Assembly: GCF_014645815.1 (NCBI RefSeq)
Contig: NZ_BMML01000011.1
Span: 186,001 to 250,000, forward strand
Reading direction: 5' to 3'
From: Streptomyces fuscichromogenes
GTDB lineage: Bacteria > Actinomycetota > Actinomycetes > Streptomycetales > Streptomycetaceae
Length of the DNA: 64,000 nt
The notes beneath the pieces were generated by a model. It did no database searches and was not told the DNA's origin. It saw only the letters and a program-made list of their open reading frames with translations. A program made the translations under genes and the position numbers. The stretch's first letter is position 1. Each line of letters begins with the position of its first letter. Below, piece by piece: positions 42,294-52,675 of the stretch.

Positions 42294-44057
42294 TCAGTCC
42301 TTGATCTCGCAGATCACGGCGCCCGAGGTGAGGGAGGCGCCGACCTCGGCGGCGAGGCCCTTGACGGTGCCGGCCTTGTGCGCGTTGAGCGGCTGTTCCA
42401 TCTTCATCGCTTCGAGTACGACGATCAGGTCGCCCTCCTTGACCTGCTGGCCCTCCTCGACGGCGACCTTGACGATCGTGCCCTGCATGGGCGAGGCGAG
42501 GGTGTCGCCGGAGGCGACCGGGCCGGACTTCTTGGCGACCCGGCGCTTCGGCTTGGCGCCGGCGGCCAGACCGGTGCGGGCCAGGGTCATGCCCAGGGTG
42601 GAGGGCAGCGAGATCTCCAGCCGCTTGCCGCCGACCTCGACGACCACGGTGTCGCGGCCCGTCTCGTCGTCCGTCTCGGTGTCGACGGGCACCGTGAAGG
42701 GCTTGATCTCGTTGACGAACTCGGTCTCGATCCACCGGGTGTGGACGGTGAAGGGCTCGCCCGTGAAGGCGGGGTCCCTGACCACCGCGCGGTGGAAGGG
42801 GATGGCGGTGGCCATGCCCTCGACCTGGAATTCGTCGAGTGCGCGGGCGGCCCGCTGGAGGGCTTCGGCGCGGGTGCGGCCGGTGACGATCAGCTTGGCG
42901 AGGAGGGAGTCCCAGGCGGGGCCGATGACGCTGTCGGCTTCGACGCCCGCGTCCAGGCGGACGCCGGGGCCCGAGGGCGCGTCGAAGCGGGTGACCGTGC
43001 CGGGCGCGGGCAGGAAGTTGCGGCCGGGGTCCTCGCCGTTGATACGGAACTCGAAGGAGTGTCCGCGCAGGGCGGGGTCGTCGTAGCCGAGTGGTTCGCC
43101 GTCGGCGATCCGGAACATCTCCCGGACCAGGTCGATGCCCGCGACCTCCTCGGTCACCGGGTGCTCCACCTGCAGACGCGTGTTGACCTCCAGGAAGGAG
43201 ATCGTCCCGTCCTGGCCGACCAGGAACTCACACGTCCCGGCGCCGACATAACCGGCTTCGCGCAGGATCGCCTTGGACGCCTGGTACAGCTGAGCGGTCT
43301 GTTCCTGTGTCAGGAACGGTGCGGGGGCCTCCTCGACGAGTTTCTGGTGGCGGCGCTGCAGCGAGCAGTCGCGGGTGGAGACGACGACCACGTTGCCGTG
43401 CTTGTCGGCCAGGCACTGGGTCTCCACGTGCCGGGGGCGGTCCAGGTAGCGCTCGACGAAGCACTCGCCACGCCCGAACGCGGCCACCGCCTCACGCACG
43501 GCGGACTCGTACAGCTCGGGGACCTCTTCGAGGGTGCGGGCGACCTTCAGGCCGCGTCCGCCGCCGCCGAAGGCCGCCTTGATGGCGATCGGCAGGCCGT
43601 GCTCGGTGGCGAACGCGACGACCTCGTCCGCGCCGGAGACCGGGTCGGGGGTACCGGCTACCAGCGGGGCACCGGCACGCTGGGCGATATGACGGGCCGC
43701 CACCTTGTCACCCAGGTCACGGATGGCCTGCGGCGGCGGACCGATCCAGGTCAGACCGGCGTCCAGGACCGCCTGGGCGAAGTCGGCGTTCTCCGAGAGG
43801 AAGCCGTAGCCCGGGTGAACGGCGTCCGCCCCCGCCTCACGCGCCGCGTTCAAGACCTTGTCGATGTCCAGATAACTGGTCGCCGGGGTGTCACCGCCCA
43901 GGGCGAACGCCTCATCCGCGGCGCGGACATGCAGAGCGTCACGGTCCGGATCCGCATAGACGGCCACGCTCGCGATTCCAGCGTCCCGGCAGGCCCGGGC
44001 CACGCGGACAGCGATTTCGCCACGGTTGGCGATGAGCACCTTGGTCAGCACGCCCAC
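42294..44057 (-). CDS. accA2: Acyl-CoA carboxylase alpha subunit (biotin carboxylase + BCCP)
   Basis: A 587-residue AccA-type protein. Biotin carboxylase domain (about 1-450): 'VLIANRGEIAVRVARACRD', 'HPGYGFLSENADFAQ', ATP-grasp 'FGGGGRGLKVAR', 'FLEVNTRLQVEHPVTE'. The C-terminal biotinyl domain has the biotinylated Lys in 'VLEAMKMEQPLNAHK'. It carboxylates biotin for the beta subunit encoded upstream (acetyl-/propionyl-CoA carboxylation). A GTG start at 44057 (or 44051) lies within the 3' end of a mutase fragment. Length is that of the Streptomyces AccA1/AccA2 proteins; which of the two cannot be told. Confidence 0.93.
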   Translation of the reverse strand: MGVLTKVLIANRGEIAVRVARACRDAGIASVAVYADPDRDALHVRAADEAFALGGDTPATSYLDIDKVLNAAREAGADAVHPGYGFLSENADFAQAVLDAGLTWIGPPPQAIRDLGDKVAARHIAQRAGAPLVAGTPDPVSGADEVVAFATEHGLPIAIKAAFGGGGRGLKVARTLEEVPELYESAVREAVAAFGRGECFVERYLDRPRHVETQCLADKHGNVVVVSTRDCSLQRRHQKLVEEAPAPFLTQEQTAQLYQASKAILREAGYVGAGTCEFLVGQDGTISFLEVNTRLQVEHPVTEEVAGIDLVREMFRIADGEPLGYDDPALRGHSFEFRINGEDPGRNFLPAPGTVTRFDAPSGPGVRLDAGVEADSVIGPAWDSLLAKLIVTGRTRAEALQRAARALDEFQVEGMATAIPFHRAVVRDPAFTGEPFTVHTRWIETEFVNEIKPFTVPVDTETDDETGRDTVVVEVGGKRLEISLPSTLGMTLARTGLAAGAKPKRRVAKKSGPVASGDTLASPMQGTIVKVAVEEGQQVKEGDLIVVLEAMKMEQPLNAHKAGTVKGLAAEVGASLTSGAVICEIKD

Positions 44058-44344
44058 TCCAGTATTGAGTCGAAGTCCAAACCCCAGGCGGCCGGGATGA
44101 TGCCGCCGACGAGCACGCCCCTGTCACCCGCAGTTTCCTGCCCAAGCCGCTCGATCATCGCGTTCACTGTCTTGAGATGGCCGCCGTTGCGACCCGCCGG
44201 TTCCGGGCTCGACGTTTTCATGAGGACGGCGACGATTGCCTGCCTGCCGGGTGGCGGCTCGTCTGGTCCGGGCTTTGAGATCAGCGCGCGGGTGTACGGA
44301 GCTGGGACGGTGGCGGATCGCTCCGTGCCTTGCTGGGTGTCCAT
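44045..44344 (-). pseudogene. Cobalamin-binding mutase small subunit, internally deleted remnant
   Basis: A GGAG-preceded ATG opens 'MDTQQGTERSATVPAPYTRA' then 'LISKPGPDEPPPGRQAIVAV', recognisable as the start of a B12-binding domain ('xxSKPGLDGHDRG') but with the DxHxxG cobalamin motif destroyed. It ends 'VNAMIERLGQETAGDRGVL' and 'VGGIIPAAWGLDFD', resembling the late part of the same domain ('VVGGIIP'). The middle is deleted and only 99 codons remain. It sits between accE and accA2. Confidence 0.65.
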
Positions 44345-44438
44345 GTTCACTCCAGGAGAGTCAGGCGGGGTGCGGCTTTGCCGGTCTGGGGGCATCTGAG
44401 TGGTCGCACTCACATCGGCGTCCGGGGTTCTTCTTGAG

Positions 44439-44462
44439 TGCGCGGTTCCCCGCGCCCCTGAG
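44439..44462. repeat. Streptomyces-type intergenic GC-rich repeat
   Basis: The minus-strand sequence AGGGGCGCGGGGAACCGCGC closely resembles a short motif that recurs in many Streptomyces intergenic regions, often near terminators. It lies just after accE. Confidence 0.45.
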
Positions 44463-44469
44463 TGAAGGC

Positions 44470-44679
44470 TTAGGCCGGCCAGTAGGTGCGGGTCCATGCG
44501 CTGGCGCCTGGGCGCGGTACCCGGTGCTGGGCGATGCGGCTCGGGTCGGACCAGGCGTCGCTTGTCGGCGGGGTGGTGGAGGGGGTGGCGGCCATGGCGG
44601 CTGCTCGTGCCCTTACCACCGCCAGTGCGGCGGCCAGTTCCTCCGGGGTGGGGTTGCCCCGTATGACCTTGATCGTCAC
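44470..44679 (-). CDS. accE: Acyl-CoA carboxylase epsilon subunit
   Basis: A 69-residue protein beginning 'MTIKVIRGNPTPEELAAALA', the epsilon signature, with the terminal 'SAWTRTYWPA'. In Streptomyces this small subunit stabilises the AccA-AccB complex. It lies 9 bp after pccB, directly cotranscribed. Confidence 0.9.
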   Translation of the reverse strand: MTIKVIRGNPTPEELAAALAVVRARAAAMAATPSTTPPTSDAWSDPSRIAQHRVPRPGASAWTRTYWPA

Positions 44680-44688
44680 AGCGGCTCC

Positions 44689-46296
<1,608 letters not shown>

Positions 46297-46739
46297 CGGG
46301 TGGGCCCCTTCTGGCCGGTGCGGCCGAGGACCAGGCATGCGGAGAGCAGTGGTACCGCAGCCGATCCGTGGACGGACGAGTGGTCGAGGCTTGTCGGTCT
46401 CACGCCAGGACGCGTCGTGACGTCGTCGCATCTCAGCGTTTTGGGGCGGAAAGCGTGGGCCGGCATCGCTGGCCGACGGGGCAGGTCGTGAGGAGGTGTC
46501 ATGGCAACGCTCCGGAAGTGGTGTGCGACGGCTCAAAGAGAGAGCCGGTCTCATACGTCAGAAGATGGCGGTGGTGACCTGCGCACCGCAGACGTCGCGC
46601 TGGGTGCGGAAGGTGTCGCTCCGGGAGGCGGCCCTCAGGGGTTCGTAGGGTTCCGTGATCGCGCCGCCCCGTTCCTCGACGGCCTGCCACGACCACGGCT
46701 TCGAGGTGCGTCGGCCATTGACTCCGTGACGTAGGACCC

Positions 46740-47118
46740 GCCTGAGCGCGAAGAAGCAGGTGCCGCGAGCGACTGCCTCCTCGAGCGCGTCGTTTAAGAT
46801 CATGTCGCTCAGCCGGCTGCCCGCGATGCCCTGTTCTGCCGCAATCGGCTGGTACAGCAGGATCGGCGTCGACGCGGGTGCCTTGACCATCATCGAGGTG
46901 GATACCTTGGTCGGCGGCGGGTTCTGGAACAGCGTTTGCGTGTCCGGGATCGGGTTGATCGCCGCACCAGCCTTGCTGACCTCGTTCCGGGCCATGACCT
47001 CGCCGGAGTCGTAACCCGTCCGCGTCGGCAGGTCGAGGGCAACACTCAAGCCGCCGACGCCAGCGGCGACCACCTCGCGATGGCGCAGACCGGACTCGCC
47101 CTGTGCGCCGGAATCCAC
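46740..47118 (-). pseudogene. Methylmalonyl-CoA-mutase-like large subunit, N-terminal fragment
   Basis: 'GVGGLSVALDLPTRTGYDSG', 'TQTLFQNPPPTKVSTSMMV' and 'LSDMILNDALEEAVARGT' are degenerate versions of the mutase motifs (GLSVAFDLPTQCGYDS, KxSTSFTINGTA, QNDILKEYxARGT). Conserved residues such as the CGYDSD and T-I-N-G-T segments have changed, and only about 120 of 520 residues remain. It continues upstream of pccB, so the operon once encoded a B12 mutase as well. Confidence 0.7.
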
Positions 47119-47222
47119 TCCCTCGCCTCTCGTTCGGTACTCGATTTCTCCAAAATGGTACTCAGTGCCATCGCCTGTGGCAAGTGGCCACTGGGCGTGG
47201 GCTCAGGGAAGGATGTGCGGTC

Positions 47223-47894
47223 ATGAACAAGCCACCTGCGCGAACGCGACTCGCGGACGCCGCGTTCGCCCTTTTCGACGAGCGCGGATACGAGCAGACC
47301 ACCGTCGACGACATCGCCGAGCGGGCCGGAGTGGGACGTACGACGTTTTTCCGGCACTACCGGTCCAAGGAAGCCGTCATCTTCCCCGACCATGATCGGT
47401 TGCTGGAACTGATCGAGGACCGCCTCGCGACCTCCAGCCACAGCACCGCCCTGGTCGCCGTGTCCGACGCCGTCCGCCTGGTACTGCTGCACTACATCGA
47501 CGAAGGCGATCTCGCACGCCGCCGGTACGTGCTGACCAGCAAGGTGGCTGCCCTGCGCGACCGAGAGATCGCCAGCGTTGGCCGGTACCAGCGGCTGTTT
47601 CGCGAGTTCATCGCGGACTGGATGGGAGACCCCACGGAATCGGCGTCGCTGAGAGCCGAACTCATGGCCGCGTCCGTCGTCGCGGCCCACAACCACGTTT
47701 TGCGCCGTTGGCTGCGAGGGGAGACCTCTGACCCTGTGACCGAGGTCGACGAGGCGATGCGCGAGGTGCTCGCGCTCTTTCCGGCGCCTGGTTCCGCGCC
47801 GGAGGCGGGGCTCGGGACCACCGTCGTCGCGTTCAGGACGGGACAGGAGATCGAGGCGCTGCTCCCGGAGCTGAGGCGTCTCGTCGAGGGCTGA
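47223..47894 (+). CDS. TetR family transcriptional regulator
   Basis: A 223-residue regulator; the start at 'MNKPPARTRLADAAFALFDE' was preferred over the longer frame beginning at 47103. Helix-turn-helix 'TTVDDIAERAGVGRTTFFRH' (residues 25-45) is typical, and a C-terminal TetR_C-type domain follows. It is divergent from the mutase remnant and may once have controlled the carboxylase/mutase genes. Ligand unknown. Confidence 0.85.
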   Translation: MNKPPARTRLADAAFALFDERGYEQTTVDDIAERAGVGRTTFFRHYRSKEAVIFPDHDRLLELIEDRLATSSHSTALVAVSDAVRLVLLHYIDEGDLARRRYVLTSKVAALRDREIASVGRYQRLFREFIADWMGDPTESASLRAELMAASVVAAHNHVLRRWLRGETSDPVTEVDEAMREVLALFPAPGSAPEAGLGTTVVAFRTGQEIEALLPELRRLVEG

Positions 47895-48004
47895 CGCCCC
47901 GGCCGGGTCGTTGACCCGATCGGCGGAGCGTGATGGAACAGTAACCGAGTGATGCCGCGCACACATGGCCTGGGAGGGTGTCGAGTGCGTGCTAGCTTCC
48001 GGCC

Positions 48005-49327
48005 GTGACTTCCCCGGTTTTCGATGCCCTCGTGCCCGGTACCGGAGCAGCCGGGTATGGCCCGGCGACCGGTCCCGGGTCTTGCCGCAGCCATGAGTTG
48101 TCGGGGCTGCTCGACCTGTTCGGTGACGCTTTCACGCGCGACCCTTACCCCTGGCTGGACCTCCTGCGCTCCGAATCTCCCGTGCATCACGACCCCGCCA
48201 CTGGTCTGTGGCTGGTCAGCCGCTACCAGGACATACGCCGGGTCCTGCTCGAAATGGATCGGTTCCTCCCGGACAACGCCCAAAATGCTGTCACCCCCCT
48301 GCCGGTCCCCGTGCTACGTGTGCTCGCTCGCGCCGGATTCACTCTTCCGGTCGCACTCGCGAACAATGGCACCCCGAGCCATCCCGGATTGCGTCGGGTG
48401 GTCACGCGGTTCCTCAACGCGCAGCGTGTGCAAGTCGCCGTCCCAGTGATTGAGCGTATTGCCGAGGAACTGCTTGACGGAGTGCGGTCTCACCTCGGCC
48501 TTACCGGCGGCTGCGATCTGTTCACCGCGTTCGCGCAGATCCTGCCATGCCGGGTACTGATGGAAATCCTGGGCGTCCAGGGTGTCGAACCGGCCACTCT
48601 GATTCGCTGGAGCGATGCCTCACTGGAGCTGTTCTGGGGCAAGCCCCCGCTGCAACGGCAGCTGGAGCTGGCTGCATCGGTCGCCGAATTCCACCAATGG
48701 CTCACCGGGGCCGTGCGCGGCGGCACTGCCCCTTCCGACTCGCTCATAGGGGCGCTCGCACGCCACCGCCTGCCCGACGACAGGCCACTCGACGTCGAGA
48801 CTGCGGTCGCCGCGTGCTTCTTCGTCCTCATCGCCGGCCAGTCCACCACCGGGCAACTCATCGCCACCGTGCTGCGCCGGGCGCTGGCCGAGCCGGGCAT
48901 GTGGCCGCAGGCGGCCGAGGAGCCCGGTCTGGCCGAGGCCTGGGTGGAGGAGGTTCTGCGGCGGGAGCCACCCGTGACCACGTGGCGCCGGGTGACCGCT
49001 CAGGCCACTCGACTTGGCGGGGTGGGACTGCCGGCCGGCGCGCCCTTGCTGTTGATGCTCATGGGTGGTGGATCCGATCCGGCCGTCTTTCCGCAGCCAG
49101 AACGCATGTGCCCGAACCGGGCGAACGCCCGCCACCATCTGGCGTTCGGTGCCGGTCGGCACCGTTGCCCTGGCGCGTCCCTGTCGCGCACGGAGGCGGT
49201 GGTGGCCCTGCGGGCGGCAGCGCGCCGCCTCCCTGACATCAGGTCGGCTGTCGGGGAGGCGGACCCTCCCATGCTCGGCCTGCTCTCGTTCAGAGCGCCA
49301 CTGAGGGTGGCGGTGGAACAGCCATAG
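48005..49327 (+). CDS. Cytochrome P450
   Basis: A 440-residue bacterial P450 with a GTG start. The heme loop is 'LAFGAGRHRCPGA' (FxxGxHxCxG), the K-helix ExxR 'EVLRREPP' and the I-helix 'LIAGQSTTGQLI'. In the I-helix the acidic residue normally before the conserved Thr is Ser (AGQSTT rather than AGHETT), which may alter proton delivery or reaction type. No ferredoxin or reductase gene adjoins it. No obvious biosynthetic cluster surrounds it; substrate unknown. Confidence 0.92.
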   Translation: MTSPVFDALVPGTGAAGYGPATGPGSCRSHELSGLLDLFGDAFTRDPYPWLDLLRSESPVHHDPATGLWLVSRYQDIRRVLLEMDRFLPDNAQNAVTPLPVPVLRVLARAGFTLPVALANNGTPSHPGLRRVVTRFLNAQRVQVAVPVIERIAEELLDGVRSHLGLTGGCDLFTAFAQILPCRVLMEILGVQGVEPATLIRWSDASLELFWGKPPLQRQLELAASVAEFHQWLTGAVRGGTAPSDSLIGALARHRLPDDRPLDVETAVAACFFVLIAGQSTTGQLIATVLRRALAEPGMWPQAAEEPGLAEAWVEEVLRREPPVTTWRRVTAQATRLGGVGLPAGAPLLLMLMGGGSDPAVFPQPERMCPNRANARHHLAFGAGRHRCPGASLSRTEAVVALRAAARRLPDIRSAVGEADPPMLGLLSFRAPLRVAVEQP

Positions 49328-49331
49328 GAGG

Positions 49332-49586
49332 TACCTCGGCGAACATGGCGACGACACCGCAGACGCCGCCGATGACGCCCTGATCGACGATGCCGAATGG
49401 CGGGGCCTCCGGTTGGAGCTGGTCGGCGTGGGCGCGACCCAGGCTGCGGTCGACACCGGCCGCCTGGTCACGGAAGGCGTGAGCCTGTTGGGCTCCCGCG
49501 GCGCGAGCAAGAGCGACCTGCAGAAGGCCTCTGCTCTTGTCCAGGGCCGACTTGACCGCTTGCACAAAGGCAGAGTCACCGGCTGA
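49332..49586 (+). other. Coding-like fragment after the P450 gene
   Basis: An 84-codon open frame without a good start, ending 'ASKSDLQKASALVQGRLDRL' before a TGA at 49584. Its composition is protein-like ('LELVGVGATQAAVDTGRLVT'). It may be the 3' end of a decayed gene or noise. Confidence 0.25.
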
Positions 49587-49839
49587 CTGATGGCGAGTTC
49601 GCGCCGCGCGGACGAGAGTGATGTCCGGCGCGGTCCGCCATACCGACCACTCTGAGGGGAACCGCGATGTCTGCGCCCCTCGTTGCAATCCGTCCGCAGA
49701 CCACACGCAAGACGGAGGACCGTGTGTCGTCGGCCGGGACATCAGGGGGACTCTGCGTGAACGTCAACGGCAGCGGCTGTGCGACGACCTCCACGGTGCG
49801 CCTTCACACCGAGAGTCCGTAGGGCTCTCGGCGGACGTC

Positions 49840-49847
49840 TGAACCGT
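49840..49847. repeat. 8-bp target-site duplication, left copy
   Basis: TGAACCGT, identical to 51578-51585 on the other side of the ISL3 element. Confidence 0.85.
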
Positions 49848-51577
49848 GGCTCATCCAAGATTTCCGTGAAGCCGATCATCAGGCTGCCGCCGTCGTCACT
49901 CTGTGTTGTCGTCGGTCGGCGGCGACGAGGAGAGCTCGCTTGCGCAGCAAGGGATGTCCGGCACGACCTGCCATCTGCCTCTTCAGGAACTTGATGTCCG
50001 TGACTCTGCCCTCGACGCAGCCGGAGCTCCACGGGGTGTTCAAGCCGAGGGTGACTGCGTCGAGGTCCTTCATGAGGCCGTCGGCGAAGTTGCGCAGTCC
50101 GTGGCTCTCGTCCGCGCGCGCGTCGGCGATCCACTGGGGCAGCCGGTCCGCGCTGTGGGCGGCCATCATGGCGGCGAAGGATCGGACGTGTCCGGTGGCG
50201 GCCTCCAACTCGGGGCAGCGGGCCAGGATTTCCTTGAGTTTCTGACGGTCGTCCTGGCTGACGCGGTCGGGACGGCGGGTGATCCAGCCGGTCACTTTGC
50301 GCACGCCCGGCGGCCGGGGCGGGGGTGAGTCGTCGGGCGTGCGGCGGAACCGCTGGAGGTAGTCGCGTACGGCGGAGTAGGAGCCGGTGAAGCCGCGCTC
50401 GCGCAGTTCGGCGTGGAGCCTGACCGCAACGGTGTGGCCTTCGCGCCATAGCTGGTGGAGGTAGGGCTTGTAGGGGTCCAGGATGCTGGGGAGGTTCTGC
50501 CAGCGGCCGGTGGCGAGTTCCTCCCAGGTGGCGGCCCGGGCATAGCGCCGCACGGTGTTGCGGGCCAACTCCAGCTGGCGGGCGATGGCATGGATGCTCA
50601 TGCCCTGGCCGAGGAGGTCGTGCACGGCGGTATGGTGCCGTTCGGCCCGGGCGGCCAGCCGGCCGCCGTGCGAGACGGGCGGGTGCAGGATGTCGGGTGC
50701 CGTCCCTGGGGCGGGATCGGGGTCGCGCAGGCAGGCGTGGTGTCGGCTGACCAGCCGTTTCACGGCCTCGGCGAGGTTGTGCCAGACATGCCATAAGTCA
50801 GCCACCTGGACAGCTTCCGGCGCTCCGGTGCGGGCGCCGTCGGCGTAACAGCCGCCACGGTCACGGCAAATGATCTCCACCCCGGGGTGGGCGGTGAGCC
50901 AGACGGCGAACGAGGCGGCCTCCCGCTCGGGCAGCAGATCGACCGGGGCGCGGGTCTCGCAGTCCACCAGCACGGTGCCGTAGCTGTGGTGCCCCTTGCG
51001 CAGGGCGAACTCGTCCACCCCGAGCACCCGGGGCGTTTCGGCAAGCGGGTCGGGCAGGCCCATGGCCAGGGACAACAAGGTCGTCCCGCTGACCGGCACC
51101 GGCAGCTTCGCGGCGAGCCGCTCGCCAGCCCGCCCGGCCAGCGCCACCGCGACCGCGCTCAACAAGGCTTTGAGCTGCGGTGTCCGCCGTCCGTACCGCA
51201 CGGTCAACCCATCCACCTGCTCGGCGAACGTCACCCGCGGACATCCCAGCGCATCGCAGAACAGACGCCGGATCATCAGCTCAATACACACCTGCCGCCC
51301 GCCGACCGCACCGTCCGCGAGGCGCCGCTGATATCCGCTATGGCGCCGCACCGACGGTGTCCCGCAGTCCGGACACGACACCGCCACCGACTCCGAGGTT
51401 CTGGCTACGATGCGCAACACCCCGATCTCCGGGCTCACTTGCTCCACCAGCACCCCGTTCAGGTGCGGCAAAACCGCCTTCAGCAGCTCCTCACACTCGG
51501 CAAGTATCGTGCGCCGGTGACAGACCGTCACCGGCGCACGGAAGCGTGATCGGCTTCACGGAAATCTTGGATGAGCC
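49848..51577 (-). mobile_element. ISL3-family insertion sequence (1730 bp), intact
   Basis: Bounded by perfect 31-bp terminal inverted repeats (49848-49878 and 51547-51577, each beginning GGCTCATCCAAGATTTCCGT on its inward strand) and flanked by identical 8-bp duplications TGAACCGT. Duplications of 8 bp are typical of ISL3 elements. The transposase frame spans almost the entire interior. The absence of decay suggests a recent insertion. Confidence 0.93.
49879..51531 (-). CDS. ISL3-family transposase
   Basis: A 550-residue transposase, longer than many ISL3 proteins. An N-terminal zinc-finger region ('SCPDCGTPSVRRHSGYQRRL', 'RRLFCDALGCPRVTFAEQV') precedes the catalytic core with 'VLGVDEFALRKGHHSYGTVL' (Asp of the DDE triad), 'IICRDRGGCYADGAR' and the late 'NTPWSSGCVEGRVTDIKFLK' (Glu). 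The region around 'GMSIHAIARQLELARNTVRR' adds an HTH. The start is just inside the right terminal repeat and the stop at 49879 abuts the left one. Confidence 0.93.
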   Translation of the reverse strand: MTVCHRRTILAECEELLKAVLPHLNGVLVEQVSPEIGVLRIVARTSESVAVSCPDCGTPSVRRHSGYQRRLADGAVGGRQVCIELMIRRLFCDALGCPRVTFAEQVDGLTVRYGRRTPQLKALLSAVAVALAGRAGERLAAKLPVPVSGTTLLSLAMGLPDPLAETPRVLGVDEFALRKGHHSYGTVLVDCETRAPVDLLPEREAASFAVWLTAHPGVEIICRDRGGCYADGARTGAPEAVQVADLWHVWHNLAEAVKRLVSRHHACLRDPDPAPGTAPDILHPPVSHGGRLAARAERHHTAVHDLLGQGMSIHAIARQLELARNTVRRYARAATWEELATGRWQNLPSILDPYKPYLHQLWREGHTVAVRLHAELRERGFTGSYSAVRDYLQRFRRTPDDSPPPRPPGVRKVTGWITRRPDRVSQDDRQKLKEILARCPELEAATGHVRSFAAMMAAHSADRLPQWIADARADESHGLRNFADGLMKDLDAVTLGLNTPWSSGCVEGRVTDIKFLKRQMAGRAGHPLLRKRALLVAADRRQHRVTTAAA

Positions 51578-51585
51578 TGAACCGT
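51578..51585. repeat. 8-bp target-site duplication, right copy
   Basis: TGAACCGT, identical to 49840-49847. Removing the element and one copy restores the pre-insertion sequence. Confidence 0.85.
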
Positions 51586-51676
51586 GCCCCTCTGACGGCG
51601 GATCAAAACAGACCCATCTCGTGGTCTTCTGACCAACCTGATCTTGATCCGAGATCAGGAGGAGAGGGCGATCCAA

Positions 51677-51757
51677 GTGGAGGACTGGGCAGAGATCCGC
51701 AGGCTGCACCGGGGCGAGTAGATGCCGAAGGTCTTGGTACCGTTGAGCAGCCAGTGA
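51677..51757 (+). pseudogene. IS21-family IstA, N-terminal scrap
   Basis: 'VEDWAEIRRLHRGE' is the characteristic IstA opening (MEDWAEIRRLHRAE). A TAG at 51719 follows in place of the expected Gln/Gly codon, and homology stops soon after. A 26-codon remnant only. Confidence 0.45.
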
Positions 51758-51820
51758 TCACCGTCGCGTACGGCCGTGGTGCCTCATCGGGTTGCAGAAG
51801 ACCGGTCCGATCATGAACCG

Positions 51821-52304
51821 ATGCCGACCTTCCTGGTGGGCATCGCTTTCGGTCTCGCCACGGAATACGAGGTCTTCCTGGTCGCCCGGATGCGCGAGGC
51901 GTAAGTCCACGGGGAACAGGCCGACCAGGCGGTCGTCACCGGCTTCCGCCACAGCGCCCGGGTGGTGGTCGCCGCCGCGCTCATCATGATGGCGGTGTTC
52001 TCCGGTTTCATCGGCTCCGGCGACTCCATCGTCAAGACGATCGGGCTCGGACTCGCCGTCGCCGTCCTGTTGGACGCCTTCGTCGTCCGGATGGTGTTCG
52101 TCCCCCGTTGTCCTCGCTCCGCTCGGCCGCGCGGCATGGTGGATCCCGCGCTTGCTGCACAAAGCGCTGCCTGGCATGGACGTCGAGGGTGAGGCCCTGG
52201 CACACCGGTCCGCTGTCTCCGGCAGCACAGTGATCGAGGCCGGGACAGAGGGCGCCGAGCGCCGGCAGACCTCGAAGAGCGGGGCACCGGAATCCATCCG
52301 CTGA
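51821..52304 (+). pseudogene. MMPL/RND transporter, C-terminal fragment
   Basis: 'FLVGIAFGLATEYEVFLVAR' and 'VVVAAALIMMAVFSGFIGSG', 'GLGLAVAVLLDAFVVRMVFV' are the last transmembrane segments of an MMPL-family lipid or drug exporter. A TAA at 51902 interrupts the frame (a Tyr is expected), and a frameshift near 52110 moves the tail ('GRAAWWIPRLLHKALPGMDV') to another frame. Most of the roughly 700-residue protein is absent. Confidence 0.75.
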
Positions 52305-52493
52305 GCCACCTCGAGAAGGAGCGCCGGTGGAGCCTGCCGCTTGCCCATCCGGTTTTCGCACCGGCGCCGCTCGAACCCCCGTCATGAGCACCGCCGACGT
52401 GCCGTGAGGCGGTGAGGCACCGCCAGAAGACCGGGACCGATTCGCACGGAGGCGGTCTCGTCGCGTCGCCCCACGACACCAGGGCGGCGCACG

Positions 52494-52528
52494 CTCCCGG
52501 ACCCGAACTTCCCCATCGGGTCCGGGAG
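52494..52528. terminator. Strong hairpin (13-bp stem)
   Basis: CTCCCGGACCCGA and TCGGGTCCGGGAG pair perfectly around a 9-base loop. It lies between the transporter relic and the hydrolase gene and probably terminated the former. Confidence 0.55.
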
Positions 52529-52675
52529 TCCTCTCTCGGCACAGTCGCCGTGCTCGTCGAGCACAGCCGGGCCATCGTCGTGCGGACGAACCTCGGCCGC
52601 CTTCTGGCGGCGGACAGGACATTCGCCCCGCGCGCATACCGATGGCCGCTTCTCCCGAATCCGGAAAGGCATCCC

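Noticed and set aside
48005..51577. P450 as part of a natural-product cluster
   Set aside because: No synthase, ferredoxin or tailoring genes are adjacent; surroundings are a TetR gene, a mutase relic and IS elements.
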